Below, piece after piece: positions 10,704 through 22,693 of a stretch of DNA of 64,000 nucleotides. This DNA comes from Mariannaea sp. PMI_226. Its lineage: Eukaryota; Ascomycota; Sordariomycetes; Hypocreales; Nectriaceae. The stretch covers positions 1,922,001-1,986,000 of the forward strand of contig JANFOG010000004.1 in the NCBI GenBank assembly GCA_024336345.1, written 5' to 3'. The notes under the pieces were generated by a model that searched no databases, was not told the DNA's origin, and worked only from the letters and a program-made list of their open reading frames with translations. The stretch's first letter is position 1. Each line of letters begins with the position of its first letter. The translations under genes and the position numbers were made by a program.

Positions 10704-13069
10704 GATGAGATGGTTTTCTGGAAGACAAGATACTAGCACACAGGTTGCTATATTAACTGCACTTGTCTCTTGTGCCTCGGCTGGTAGATTGTGACAGGTC
10801 CAGACTTGGTATCTCACCCCACGTTCCCTGACCAAAGGTGCGGTGACGGGCTCTGGCTCTGGCGTGAAGAGTACAGACTAGAGATGAAATGAGAGATTGG
10901 GTAGCTATAGAGGCACGTTTGTTAGTCGAAAGCCTACACGAGCTTGGTGCGGACGGTGTGCTATTGGGAAGCCGACCTTTGGATAGAGCGGATGATGAGA
11001 CAACTGAGAGAAGGAGTTCGTTTGCTGTGCTTTTTGGGAGTGAATGTAATTATCTCATGTACCCGTAGGTGGGAGGTAATTAGGCAAGGTCAGGTAGGCA
11101 AGGTACGGTAAGTAGTGAGTAGTGTAAGGTAGGTGTAGTATAGTTGAAGGGGCGAATCAATCAAGATGCTGTGAAGCGGGGAATGCAAGATTTGGCAGGG
11201 AAAAAAGGGAAGAGGTCATCGACGGGTGAATGAGGAGCAAGCGACGACATGAGAAGAGTGAATCATTGGCAAGCAACCAATCCAGGGAGGTTGAAATGAG
11301 AATATAATATGGTGTTTGCAGTTTGGCCAAAAAAAAAAAATTTGGCCATCAATGCCCATCCCCCATTTCCCCCATCCCCCATCCCGTCCCATCAAAAGAA
11401 CTCGTCCCACGCACCAGCACACACCCAGGACACCAGCACGAGCTACCACCACCCTTTTCATTTTTTTCCACTGGGGAACTGCCTAATTAGTGAGTGCCAG
11501 GAGAACGGTCCACTCAGCTGGGTTTCCCGACCACCACCACGGTGACTAGGAGGCATCTATCTTCACTACGATAATCCCTATGTAAATGCGTACCTGACAT
11601 GGTGGTGCAGCATACACGCAGTACACAGGCCGGTACGGGTGCTCACGGACGCGTGTTTTTCTTCTTAGGCCCTTTTTCCTTTCTCGTTTCTTTTTTTCTT
11701 TTTTTTTTTTCTTCTTGTTTTTCTTTTTTTCTCCCCTTTACGCCCCTTGTTTCTGCACCGCATCAGGAGTAGTCTACGGATCAACGGATGGATAGCCTCT
11801 CCATGAAGCACGGCAGTTGTTCACCTTGACTGTGTTTGGTTTGGCCCCTGACCCGAAAACTCGGTTAGGTTTCTCGGAGAATTGTGTCTGATGGATGATT
11901 GTCAGACCATTTGTTGTTGGTTTGAACAAAAAAAAAAAAAAAAAAAAAGAATGCCGCAAGCAACGGAGAAAACGTGCCGGGTTATACATGGGGTACCTGT
12001 CCGATTCTCTTCATGCCTTATCTTGCTCTCCCAACAAACGGGATTGAGGCTCCTCGATAAGACATACCCTCGGTTGCCACTACCTATGGCAAGTAATTTA
12101 ATAAAAAAAATATTAACCAGCCTTTGCTCATACGATCCAGTCAAAGGATAGGCAGTCAGTCTTTCTTCGCACGGAAGATCATGTTGGGGTTTGGTTGGAC
12201 GATGAAACCCTCCTCTGTACAATCACTTGCAGATGACGCTTCGTCCTACCCAACTCAGTAGGTGTTCAAGTGGCAACCCTGTAGAAGATGTCTGTAGTCT
12301 CTCTCGACCATTACTTTCGAAATTGCTCGCACACCCTGTCTACCCATCTGTCCGTTCCGTCGTCTCCAGAACACTCGGAACAAATCCGTCACTGTGGCAG
12401 AAGTGGGCACCGGGGGGGAGGGGGGCCAGCGCGGCATGGGCCGAGACGGAGTTTGGCCCTTTGCCTGAGTTGAGCCGCCGGGCGACCATTTGGCGCCGGA
12501 GACATTGGCCAGGGTTCAAAGGTGCCAGCACCTCAGTTTATGTATTTAGCTTTGCAACTATGTACGTGTTGGAGAGTACAAGGAGTTACCATCCGTACTC
12601 CGTGTGTAACCACACAAATCAAATCAGGACAAGGATTCACTTCGTCCAAGAAACGTAAGGTACAATGCACAAACAAAGTGTTTCATCGCACCGCTGAGTG
12701 CGGGGTCCATCTCACTCGTCAGCTCAGCCCAGCCCAGTCCAGCAACCAGCAACCAGCAACCAGCAACCCCTCTCCACCTCTATCCCCTCTCTATACCCCT
12801 CATGCATGACCATGAGGGCCCGGACAGTCCGACATCTTCAAGCTCTGCAACCTCACTATTCCTGGTCCAGCTTCTATTAGTCCCTCTTTTGCTTTGCTGC
12901 TAAACAATATTGCAGTAGTTGGATAACTTCCCAACCATAGGTGGATAGGTACTTTGGTATCCCTGGTCCCGCCATCTAGCTAGCATCTCAGACACCCAAG
13001 CAAGCGTCTCGCCAGATCTGCCTCTTCAGATCTTGCGGTGATAGACAACTTCCACACACATAGTACACC
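10704..13069. other. Intergenic, no supported gene
   Basis: This 2.4-kb spacer between two divergent genes contains GGTA-rich repeats (11,080-11,150), C-rich and CT-rich tracts (11,340-11,460), a T/CT tract at 11,660-11,740, an A run near 11,930-11,949, and a 7-bp repeat at 12,741-12,768. Open frames in it lack domains and good starts. It probably holds the promoters of the acetyltransferase and phospholipase D genes. Confidence 0.6.
12741..12768. repeat. Tandem repeat, AGCAACC x4
   Basis: Four perfect copies of the 7-base unit AGCAACC lie about 300 bp before the phospholipase D start codon. It is a simple minisatellite with no evident function. Confidence 0.9.
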
Positions 13070-16000
13070 ATGGATTCCTTTTTGAAGAAAGTGGGCGAGG
13101 GTATCCAAACCGTCAGCCAAGAAGTCGGTAAACATGTCGAGCAGGCTCTGAAACCTGGCTCCGACACGAATCCAAACCAGCAAGGACAAAATGTCCAAGA
13201 TGATGATGCGGGTAACAACTCCCAGACCAACCATCGCTTCGGATCTTTTGCGCCACAGAACTCCGGCAACGCCAAATGGTATGTTGACGGTGCTTCTTAC
13301 TTCTGGGCTGTCTCTGAGGCACTTGAACGTGAGTTTCCCAAGACTGGACTGGTTGCACTCAGCTGGTTGTCATGTATATGTTATACTGTCCACATATCTA
13401 ACCCAACCATGAATCAACTCAGGAGCCCAGGAAAGCATCATGATTCTCGACTGGTGGCTGTCGCCGGAGCTCTATCTTCGCCGTCCCCCTTCCGATAATG
13501 AGCGCTATCGTCTGGATCGAATGCTCAGGGATGCTGCAGAGCGCGGCGTGAAGGTGTACGTCATCGTGTATAGGGAAGTTCAAGCGGCACTCACTCTCGA
13601 CTCGGAGCATACCCGCCGAGCGCTCGAGGCCTTGAATCCCAATATCAAGTGCTTCAGACACCCAGATCATCTGCCCGCCGGCTACGACTTGAAAGACAAT
13701 CTTGGTAGAATTAAGAGCTGGGCTAATATTGCTGACGACGTTGTTCTATATTGGGCACACCATGAGAAGCTCATCATTGTTGACAATAGGCTTGTGTTTA
13801 TGGGAGGATTGGACCTCTGTATGACGTGTTGCTCCCGTAGTTTCACTTAACGCTGTTGCTAACAAAACCACAGGCTTTGGGCGCTGGGATACCAGCAGTA
13901 AGTCTCACCTATCAACTGGTTGCAAGACGCATCGTAGATCGCAACTGGATTTAATTGTTCTTCTAACAACTATTCGCTGCATTCCTAGGCCATCCCATCG
14001 CCGATGTGCACCCCGGAAATATTCGTAATGTTGTCTGGCCTGGCCAAGACTATAACAATGCCCGAGTCTACGACTTCGACGCTGTCCAGAAATGGGAAGA
14101 TAACAAACGTAGGTCTATCTCGGAAACAACTTTGGCCCAAAATCACCAGCTAATGACCAAAAAGTTGACAGGACCAAGAGTTCCCGGATGGGCTGGTCAG
14201 ATGTTGCGCTGAGCTTGAATGGTCGTATTGTCAATGACCTTGTGGCACACTTTGTTGACCGATGGAACTTCATCTTCAAAGACAAGTATGAGAAGAAGAA
14301 CCCCGGAAAGTATGCGCAACTTACTGTTCCATCGCAAGCATCAGGTAGCCACCGAGAAGACTACCGAGAAGGCCATCATGGAGAGCATCGTGGAGAGCAC
14401 CGTGGAGAGCACCGCGGAGAGCACCGCCACAGGTATGAGAATTATGTGGATGGCCTCACAGAGCAATTTAGCAAAGGATTCGGGGGACTTGGAGACTTTA
14501 TCCCTCACGGACACGGTAGCGGCCGAGGTGACGGTCAGCAGGATATTCGAATCCAGCTCACTCGAAGGTATAAAGTTCATGCTTCCATTCCCGCAGCCAA
14601 ACTTCTTTAACATGCCCTCCTTCCAGCTGTTCTGAATGGTCCTCCGGTCACAAACTAGAAAAGTCCATTCAGAATGCGTATATCGATGCTATTAAGAACG
14701 CCGAGCACTTTGTGTACATTGAGAACCAGGTAAAAAGCCCTCGCACCGTGTTGTTGTTCTGTTACTCACAAAATGCAGTTCTTCATCACTGCCACTGACC
14801 CCAAGCAGCATCCCGTGAAGAATCAGATCGGTACAGCCATTGTTGAACGCATCATAAGAGCTTGGCAGGAGGGCCAAAACTTCAAGATTTGGGTTCTGAT
14901 GCCTGCCGTGCCTGCTTTTGCCGGTGATTTGAAGTCTGAAGGCGCTTTAGGCACGAGGGCTATTATGGAATTTCAGTACGATTCCATCAGTCGCGGCAAG
15001 AATAGCATCATGGGGAAGCTTAGACAGGCTGGTGTTGAGGATCCTGGTCGCTACATTAGCTTCTACAACCTGCGCAACTTCGACCGCATCAACACCTCCA
15101 GAACGATGGCTGACACCCAGTCCCGAGGCGGCGTGTCCTACGAGGAGGCTAGAAGAGAGCACGATGAATACGTTGGTTCTGGCGGTTACTCTGACAATCA
15201 GGGACGCTACGGACGGACGGATCATTACGATAGATACCAGCAAGAAGCTCATAACGTCAGGGACACCACGCTCGATACCATTAGCTCCGCCTACATGCTC
15301 GGTGGCCCCAACGTCGCGAGTTTGCCCTGGGATGGCAATCCAGAGGACGAGATCGATGCCTACGTGAGTGAGCTGCTATACATCCACACCAAGCTGCTCA
15401 TCGCCGATGATCGCCTTGTAATCTGTGGAAGCGCCAACTTGAACGACCGCAGTCAGCTCGGAAGCCACGACTCCGAGATTGCTGTTGTGATTGAAGACCC
15501 CAACACCGTCGACTCACGTGTCAACGGTCGTCCTTACAGGGCCTCGCGCTTCGCCACGTCTTTGCGTCGATACATCTTCCGCAAGCACATCGGTCTGATT
15601 CCCGACCAGCGGTGGGACCGTCCGGACCAGAACTGGCAGCCCGTCGATGCTTCTCCCAACAAATATGACTGGGGCTCCCGCGAGGACCAGCTCGTCGAAG
15701 ATCCCTTGTCGCCGCAATTCCTCCAGTTCTGGGAGCGGACTGCCCGCAGCAACACAGAGATCTTCAGTCGAGCTTTCCATCCGGTTCCCAACGACCGTGT
15801 CCGGACGTGGCAGGACTATGACCAGTTCTTCTCCCGCCACTTCATCATTCCTGGGCAGAAAGAGGAGGACAAGAAGAAGGATGGGCAGGCAGCGAAGCAG
15901 GGTAGCACGGAATACGGGCATATCGTCAAGGAGGAATTCCCAGGCGGTGTCCGTGAGGTAAAAGATTGGCTTAGCAGGATCCAAGGCACTCTGGTGAATA

Positions 16001-16083
16001 TGCCGCTCGACTTCCTCGTTGATGTGGATGATATTGCCCATGGCCTTGCACTCAACGACTTTACGGAAGAGCTCTACACCTGA
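13070..16083 (+). CDS. Phospholipase D, two HKD motifs, 868 aa
   Basis: The enzyme hydrolyses phosphatidylcholine or related lipids to phosphatidic acid. Seven exons, 13070-13328, 13423-13818, 13874-13897, 13989-14112, 14172-14567, 14627-14729 and 14779-16083, join in phase. The first catalytic motif HHEKLIIVD supplies H200, K202 and D207; the second, HTKLLIADD, supplies H637, K639 and D644, and is followed by GSANLNDRS. The conserved DRWNF and FVYIENQFFI blocks are also present. The N-terminal 30 residues look like an amphipathic helix; there are no PX or PH domains, so it is shorter than yeast Spo14. A GEHR repeat (14380-14427) interrupts the region between the two halves. The fourth intron uses a weak GTCTAT donor, chosen because it restores RTKSSRMGWSD. 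The 24-bp third exon is notable. Confidence 0.94.
14380..14427 (+). repeat. In-gene 12-bp tandem repeat encoding GEHR x4
   Basis: Four copies of GGAGAGCACCGY (the first copy reads GGAGAGCATCGT) encode GEHRGEHRGEHRGEHR inside phospholipase D. The unit length keeps the frame, so copy-number change would lengthen or shorten a charged linker without breaking the enzyme. Confidence 0.92.
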
Positions 16084-16589
16084 GCAAACAATTTGAATAG
16101 CAACTAGGCTGGTTCCTTGGGTGTTTTTCTCAGTGCTCAACAAGAAAAAAATTTTCCCCGTCGTGCGTGAGATGAACACAATTCAGTGAGAGCACATCAT
16201 AAAGTTGGAGCAACGAAGTGTAACGTGAAATTGGATTATACAAACGGGTGCGTGAAAACACAGTACTATACAACAAAGTAAGCCAAATAAAGCTCCCCTA
16301 ACTCCATAATCAACACCCTTTTCAGTGTCCACTTATATACGATGCACCCAGGGGCAACCATGGTCGCGTGACGTTCCCCAGCTTTCCAAAAAGGAAAAAA
16401 AGAAAAAATATGACAGCGTGGTGTAAGAGTCCTATGAGCCTCTGGTTCGGGCCAGGGACTCAAGCTGTCTGTCTTCCTTCTCCTTGTAGGTGGAGATGGC
16501 AAAGCCTGGCTCAGCATCAGCAGATGGCTGCGTCCCTCTCCCTTTTGCTGTCAAAAGGCATAACAATTCCTCCCAATCTATCCAAGCGT
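16084..16589. other. 3' flanks of PLD and the PDI-like gene
   Basis: This tail-to-tail spacer has no supported gene. It includes an A-rich stretch at about 16,386-16,410. Confidence 0.6.
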
Positions 16590-19110
16590 TTAGTCCGACT
16601 TGGTGCTCATATTCTGCCCTAGTAGACCATCTTTGAGTCCCATGTCGTCATTGGGAAACATGAAAGCGCCACGAGAACGGCGAGTGCGACGAAGCCAGGT
16701 GTAAACGCCGAAGATGATGGCAAAAAGCACACCGATAGACATCAATGGACGGTCGACAAAGCTCATCTTGATGTCGAAAAAGAACTTGGAAAAGGAGGAG
16801 AGCGTGGACTTGGTGTGAACAGGGTTAGGGCCGGAGATAACCTTCTCCAAAGCCTCCATGATGGCCATACGTGTGACCGGAATGTGATTCCCAGTAGGTG
16901 TAGTATCCCAGAATTTCTTCCTCTGTATCAAGTTAGCTATAATTCAATGACGATATCATGAAAATTCGTAGTCATACCTCTTCCTCGGTAATGAGCATCC
17001 GCTCACCATCCTTGACATTAATGCCGTAGGTCTCTTGAAGCCATCGAGCCCAAAAAACACCATCAATCCAGGCAAATGCGACCTCCTTCCGGTCTGTCGA
17101 ATCCATGTCTATTTTAATTGCCTTGGCATTCCGAACAGCGCGATGGTCACCTCGTTCCCGGGCCTCTTCGATCCGGGATTGCTTAGCCTCTCGGAGTTTC
17201 TGGCGCTCGAGCTGGAAGTCCTTGACCTGCCGATCCATCCATTCGCCAGCTGCACTCTTGATCTCCTGTATAGATGTCTTGAGACGTTCCTCGTTGTCGC
17301 GGTCAAGAATGGCAAGAGCTACAATCTTGTGCTCCATGATTTGACGCGCATTGATGGCCGTGAGCTCAGGAACCAGGGGTAGCCAGACTGACTTCATCCA
17401 TGAAATCAGGGCATCAACATCCCTCATCTCGTCAGGAGTGATGGGTGTGTAGTAAGTCGGGAGGCCCTCTCTGGAGACCAAGAATCGGGGGAAAGTAGCA
17501 ATCTTGAATCGTTTGATAATGTCCGGATCATTGGTCTTGACAATCTTGGCATGTCCGATGAGGTTGAGAGGGAGCTGATCAAGGGCTTTGAAGTCCTCTG
17601 AAGTTGTCGCGTGGTCATAAAAGTAGATGAAAATGACATCGTCCTGCTTCTCCATCTCATTGAGAAGGATCGCGTTCACATCAGGAATACCATCAGCAAC
17701 CTCCAATGCTTGTTCAGCGTATTGGACCAAGTCTCCCACTCCACGAAGACCCCTATATTCAACATTCTCAGTGCCCCTATAGAAACGGATCGTAGGATAA
17801 GCACGGGCGGACACCTCTTTGCAGAAGCTGCTTTCTTCATCACAGTTGACCTCTCCAACATTCAACTTTCCAGCCACGGCCTTGGCCATCTGTTCCCAGT
17901 TGGGGGCCATAGCTCGACAGTGACCGCACCATGGGGCGTAAAATTTGATGAACCAGGGATCTTGTGTAGAAGTAACTAGTTTCTGGAAGGTTTCCGGGGT
18001 CAATGGGATACTGATACCTTCGGGGTTGAAGTTGTTTGCGGGTGTCTTGGCCTTGGCCTGTTTCAGCATCTCTCCAGTGCTGGGTGACTTCCAATCCTCG
18101 CCAAATTTCTTCTCCTCAGAGTCAGGGGTCTTGGTGGAATCTTCAACATCGGTGTCCTTAGTTTCATCCTCGGTAGAGATTGTCGATTCTTTCGACTTCG
18201 CAGTTGTGGATTCATCAGAGGTATGGGGCTTCTCAGTGACATCATCCAGGGATTTTTCAGGTACTTTTTTCTCCGAGTTCTCTGGCGTTTTCTGGTCAAC
18301 CGTCTCATCCAAGGTTGTCTTGTCGTTTGCCGTCTTGTCCGCCTCGGTCTTATCCTTGGTTGCCTCCAACACGGCCTTGTCCTTACTCGCTTCCTCCTCG
18401 GCCTTCTTTTTTGCTTCTGCCTCTTGTGCCTCATGCTCTTTTCTCTCTGCTTCCAACTTCTTCCAGGCCTCCTTGGCAGCCTTCTTCTTCTCCGGAATCT
18501 TGTCGTCTTTAACCTCAGGTAACACAAGAGATGCTGGCCTCGTACCAGGCTTGTATTTCTCCAAGGCCTTTTCAATTGAGTTGCTGAGAACGGTCGCATT
18601 CTTGCCGCCTTTCAGGGTGTCGAAAACCTTGCCCTCTTCATACAGAATACTTGTCGGATAGGACGAGACGTCATGATCCATACACATATCGTAGTAGGCG
18701 ACGCAGTTAAGGGTAGCGAATCGGAAGTCGTAGAATTCGGTGAATTCTTTGTCACTGTCACTTGATTCGGGCTTTGAATTGTAGTAAAACTCGTAGATGG
18801 ACTGGAAGGTTGGAGCGAAGTCGATGCAGTGTGGGCAATACGGGCTGGTGATAGGTCAGTACCAGGTATGATATGGGTTTCATTTGAGGTAGTACCTAAA
18901 GTGCTTGACCATGATGTACTTGGACTTTTTCATCTCTTCCTCCCAGTTGACTGGGGTAAGCTCCAGGAGAGGAGGCGCGGATGAAGTCTCAGCAGTTACA
19001 TCTTCCGTTTTGGTATCTTCTGTTTTGATATCTTTACTTTCGGTGGGTATAGGGTCAGCGCTCACAAGAGCCACGGCTCCCGCAAGGAGAGCAAGGGGTG
19101 AAATGCGCAT
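16590..19110 (-). CDS. Membrane-anchored protein disulfide isomerase, Eps1-like, 804 aa
   Basis: This is an ER thiol-disulfide oxidoreductase with a membrane anchor, like yeast Eps1, which helps in folding and quality control of membrane proteins. Minus-strand exons 18896-19110, 16978-18844 and 16590-16922 join in phase. Residues 1-18 are a signal peptide. The first thioredoxin domain has the active site CPHC at 75-78, the same non-classical motif as Eps1. A long Lys/Glu/Thr-rich linker, probably coiled coil then disordered, spans about 185-330. The second thioredoxin domain has the classical WCGHC (378-381) and a YPTIRFY cis-proline loop. One membrane segment, MSIGVLFAIIFGVYTWL, lies near the C-terminus and is followed by an arginine-rich cytosolic tail; no KDEL-type signal is seen. 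The start is the only ATG that opens the signal peptide. It is divergent from Tdp1. Confidence 0.93.
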
Positions 19111-20041
19111 GATGGACTGATGCACCTTGTGGGCGCAAGAGTATCGGAGCGACGGCTGTGTCGCCGAGTGGCAATGCCGAGTAAATGGTGTTTCGTACCG
19201 CAATATTCGTAGGGCAACAGCGGGGGACAAACAAAAAAAATTCAAGACAAAGCAGCGCACACCATACAATTCGTTTTGACGAGGACGAAAAAGGAGGAAT
19301 AAAGAAAGTGGCTCGAGGCGCCAGCAAAAGGAGAAGGGAGAGGACAGAAGAGTAGAGGACACTCAGGAGGAATGCGTTGGCGATGTTGGAGGCCCAGACC
19401 GAAAAGAGCAGCACGCGGCTACATGTGCCTACATGTGCAGCCACACGCGCCACATTCCATTTCTAAGGTACCAATCGATGTACGTACTCTGTCCGTGCCA
19501 TTCCCCATGCTACCTTACCGACTCTGGGTGGTACGTACTACTATCCCGTGCCTTATTCCCTCTGATCAGTTCCTCCATAGGAAATGCTCTGTTAGGTAAG
19601 GTACCTTACCTGGTAGTTCAGGTACCTCTACCCAGGGCCTCCCAAAGGAAGGAACAAACGGCATTGATGGTACCCATTTTAGCCTCTTCGCTTTTAGGGG
19701 AAAGACCTTTGCATCCCTCCTTGCATCCCCTCTAACCTCCAGCCATGACAGGTGTCTGTCCCCGCAACTCCTTGACTCTTCAAAAGATTGCCGTGAATGT
19801 CCCACTGCCGGCGTTTGCTTTCTGTGCACGGAATTTTGTAGTGTTCTTGCGAGGACGGGAACGAGTCTACCGTTGAATCAAGTCTACACTTGGCTAGCTA
19901 ACTGCCTAGGCCCGGCGACTATCATTTCATGTTTACTATGCTCAACCCGATATTGGTATCGTCATTGGCTACATTACGCAAAACGGTATCATCATCAGTG
20001 TTCAATTTCCACTCTAAATTGAGGAAATACCCTTTGCTCTA
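19111..20041. promoter_or_regulatory. Divergent promoter region, Eps1-like gene and TDP1
   Basis: This 931-bp region between the two start codons holds an A run (19,231-19,238), two ACATGTGC copies at 19,421-19,438, and a cluster of GGTACC-containing sequence at 19,594-19,680. No coding gene is supported. Confidence 0.5.
19594..19611. repeat. Perfect 18-bp palindrome AGGTAAGGTACCTTACCT
   Basis: The 18 bases read the same on both strands. The site lies about 430 bp from the TDP1 start and 480 bp from the Eps1-like start, next to further GGTACC sites. It could be a dimeric-factor site or a member of a dispersed short repeat family; the sequence alone does not decide. Confidence 0.85.
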
Positions 20042-21824
20042 ATGGAACGTCCCCTAAAACGACAGTGGCACGACGATCAGGGCTCAAAAACGCCCGAGTC
20101 CTTGACACGCCCAGTCAGCCCTCCAAGCAAGAAACGATACATCGCATCTATCATTAAGTCTCCCTGGCAGCTCACATGGATCCGAGATCTACCAGAACCA
20201 CAGAACCAAGATGCAGTCACATTAGCTGAACTCTTGGGCGATCCGCTCATCTCCGAATGCTGGGAGTTCAACTACTTGCACGACATTCCCTTCCTTATGG
20301 AAAAGTTTGATCCCGACACGAGGCATCTTGTGAAGGTTCATGTGGTTCATGGCTTCTGGAAGAGAGAAGATCCCAATCGTATAGCTCTTCAAGTAGGTGA
20401 CATTCTACTTATATCTTACCCCGTATACATTCATACACTGCCCAAAATATGATGACGGCTTTATCTTTTCTTGAAAGCAAATATTTCGAAAAGAGTAAAA
20501 CAAATTATATATTTCAAAAGAGGTCGCATGATTATTTTGAGCAATTTTTGTCTTCCCCGAAACTAACACTCGCCAGGATGCGGCAGCCAAGTATCCCAAT
20601 GTTCAACTACGCATTGCTCCTATGCCCGAAATGTTCGGTACGCATCATTCTAAAATGCTAATTATATTCCGCCACGACGATACTGCCCAAGTCATCATTC
20701 ACACGGCGAATATGATACCAAAGGACTGGACAAACATGACCAATGCAGTATGGAAGTCTCCGTTGCTTCCTAAGATCTCTAAGGTAAACAACCCTATGTC
20801 ATCCGGTGTAGACCACCCTGTTGGAAGTGGTGAGCGATTCAAAACAGATTTACTTCAATACTTGAGAGCATACGATCAGCGTCAGATCACCTGCAAGCCG
20901 CTCAGTGACCATCTTTCCGAGTTTGACTTTTCTACAGTTAGGGGAGCACTCATAGCCAGTGTCCCTGGAAAGCATGATTCAAATGACATCAGTCAAACAC
21001 CTTGGGGCTGGTCTGCGATGAAGAGATACCTACAACACGTCCCATGTAAGACGGAAGAGGAATCGGAAGTTGTGATTCAGATATCTTCCATCGCAACACT
21101 GGGTGCGAAGGACGATTGGCTTAAAAATGTCCTATTTGGTTCTCTTTCTCGTTGTAAGAATAGAGACCCCCTTTCTCAGCCCAAGTTCAAAGTGGTTTTT
21201 CCGACAGCAGACGAGATTCGGCGGTCGCTAGATGGCTACGCCTCTGGAGGGTCAATCCATACGAAAACGCAGTCGTCACAGCAGGCTAAGCAACTCGAAT
21301 ACCTTCGTCCTTTATTTCACCACTGGGCAAATGATTCTCCTAATGGAAGAGGTGAGCCTAATGTTCAAAAATTGCGATGATAGAAGTGCTGACACTTTCT
21401 ACGAGATCTGGCTGATGGCGTCACGAAGCAAGATAGCGGTCGTCGTCGTGCGGCTCCTCATATTAAGACATACATCAGATACAACCAGAAATCAATTGAT
21501 TGGGCCTTACTTACGTCTGCAAATATGTCCAAGCAGGCCTGGGGTGAGGCGGCCCGAGCTACTGGAGAAGTACGCATCGCATCTTGGGAAGTAGGGGTTC
21601 TGGTCTGGCCCGAGCTCTTAAAGAGGGATGCAATCATGGTGGGGACGTTCAAGACAGATGAGCCTCAACTTCCACAAGTAGAAATGGAGGGTGCCCAGAG
21701 TGTTATCGGGCTTCGCATCCCGTACGACACACCACTACAACAGTACGGACGCAAGGAGATACCGTGGGTTGCTACAATGATTCACAACGAACCTGACTGG
21801 ATGGGCCGAGCCTGGACGGAATAG
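20042..21824 (+). CDS. TDP1: Tyrosyl-DNA phosphodiesterase 1 (Tdp1), 514 aa
   Basis: Tdp1 removes stalled topoisomerase I and other adducts from DNA 3' ends in the nucleus. Three exons, 20042-20392, 20577-21351 and 21406-21824, join in phase. The first HKN motif is in FGTHHSKMLI (H141, K143) with N162 in IIHTANMIPKDW; the second is PHIKTY (H394, K396) with N415 in LLTSANMSKQAWG, so all catalytic residues are present. The last intron uses a CTACGAG acceptor 15 bp after a GCTGAC branch site; the earlier AG would put a stop in frame. The N-terminus is short and basic (KRQW, KKRY), possibly a nuclear signal, with no ubiquitin-interacting motif seen. It shares a divergent promoter with the Eps1-like gene. 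Confidence 0.95.
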
Positions 21825-22693
21825 AACGAACCTCAGGGAGATCGGCTTGATCCGTGCGGACATCAGTTCATGCAACCCAATGGCATCAAGGATATTATTG
21901 TAGATCGGAGATTTCACTAATTACCCGGCTTTCCTGTCAAGGGATGCGACTACGTACAACTTCTTAGTTGAACAACTACCGACGGTCAAAAATGCTTGAT
22001 TCTTCTCATCTTCGAATAATATTGCCCTTTGGCGATCCACCCCCGCAAAGCTCAAAAAATATTTCCCCCACCCACCCATACTAGACTACTTAGTATGTAC
22101 CATGCCATACCTGGGAGCCAGGCCGGCGACCAAAAGGCTAGCTGCTTGGCTAACAGTTCGGGCTAGAGCAAAGACTTGCAGCACAAGAACCGCTGCAAAC
22201 GTGAGTCAATCTACGGGCCGAAGGTGGCAACGCCTCCACTCCACAGTGTACTGTAATAGTACCAAGGCGCGCCCGTCATCGGTCTGCTGTGATGAGTGGC
22301 GCTTGTGGATGGGGGATGGGGGAGCACCCTGGTTCTTCTCATAAAGCCAAGGGCGTTCCTTGGTCTTGGCTGGGACTTTCTTCAAACTTTTGTCGTTGTC
22401 GCCATCCTCGTGCACTTGTCGTCGTGAGTCTATAACCACATCAACAACGAGGGGATATTTTAATTTCGTCCAAACATTGATTGCGACATTTCGTGCTCTG
22501 TTGCCTCGTCTTAGCCCACTGTGAAACTCTTCCCTCGCCCAGCCGGTCAAGAAGACTTTTGTGCCTGGAGGAGGGTGGCGTTTTCCAATTTGCAGTCAGA
22601 AAAAAATCGGCTCCTCAAGGACGACTTCTCGAGCAAGCTCTGTATATACCCTGCATTGGCCTTTGCATTGCATCCCCCGCGTGTCATTTTACA
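21825..22693. other. Intergenic, promoter of the MATE transporter
   Basis: There is no supported gene in this spacer between two same-strand genes. The frame of the transporter stays open upstream to about 22,481 but has no ATG there, so this part is taken as 5' leader. Confidence 0.6.

Noticed and set aside
22481..22693. Upstream extension of the MATE transporter frame
   Set aside because: The frame is open, but it has no ATG; the first in-frame ATG is at 22694 and begins the hydrophilic N-terminal region.
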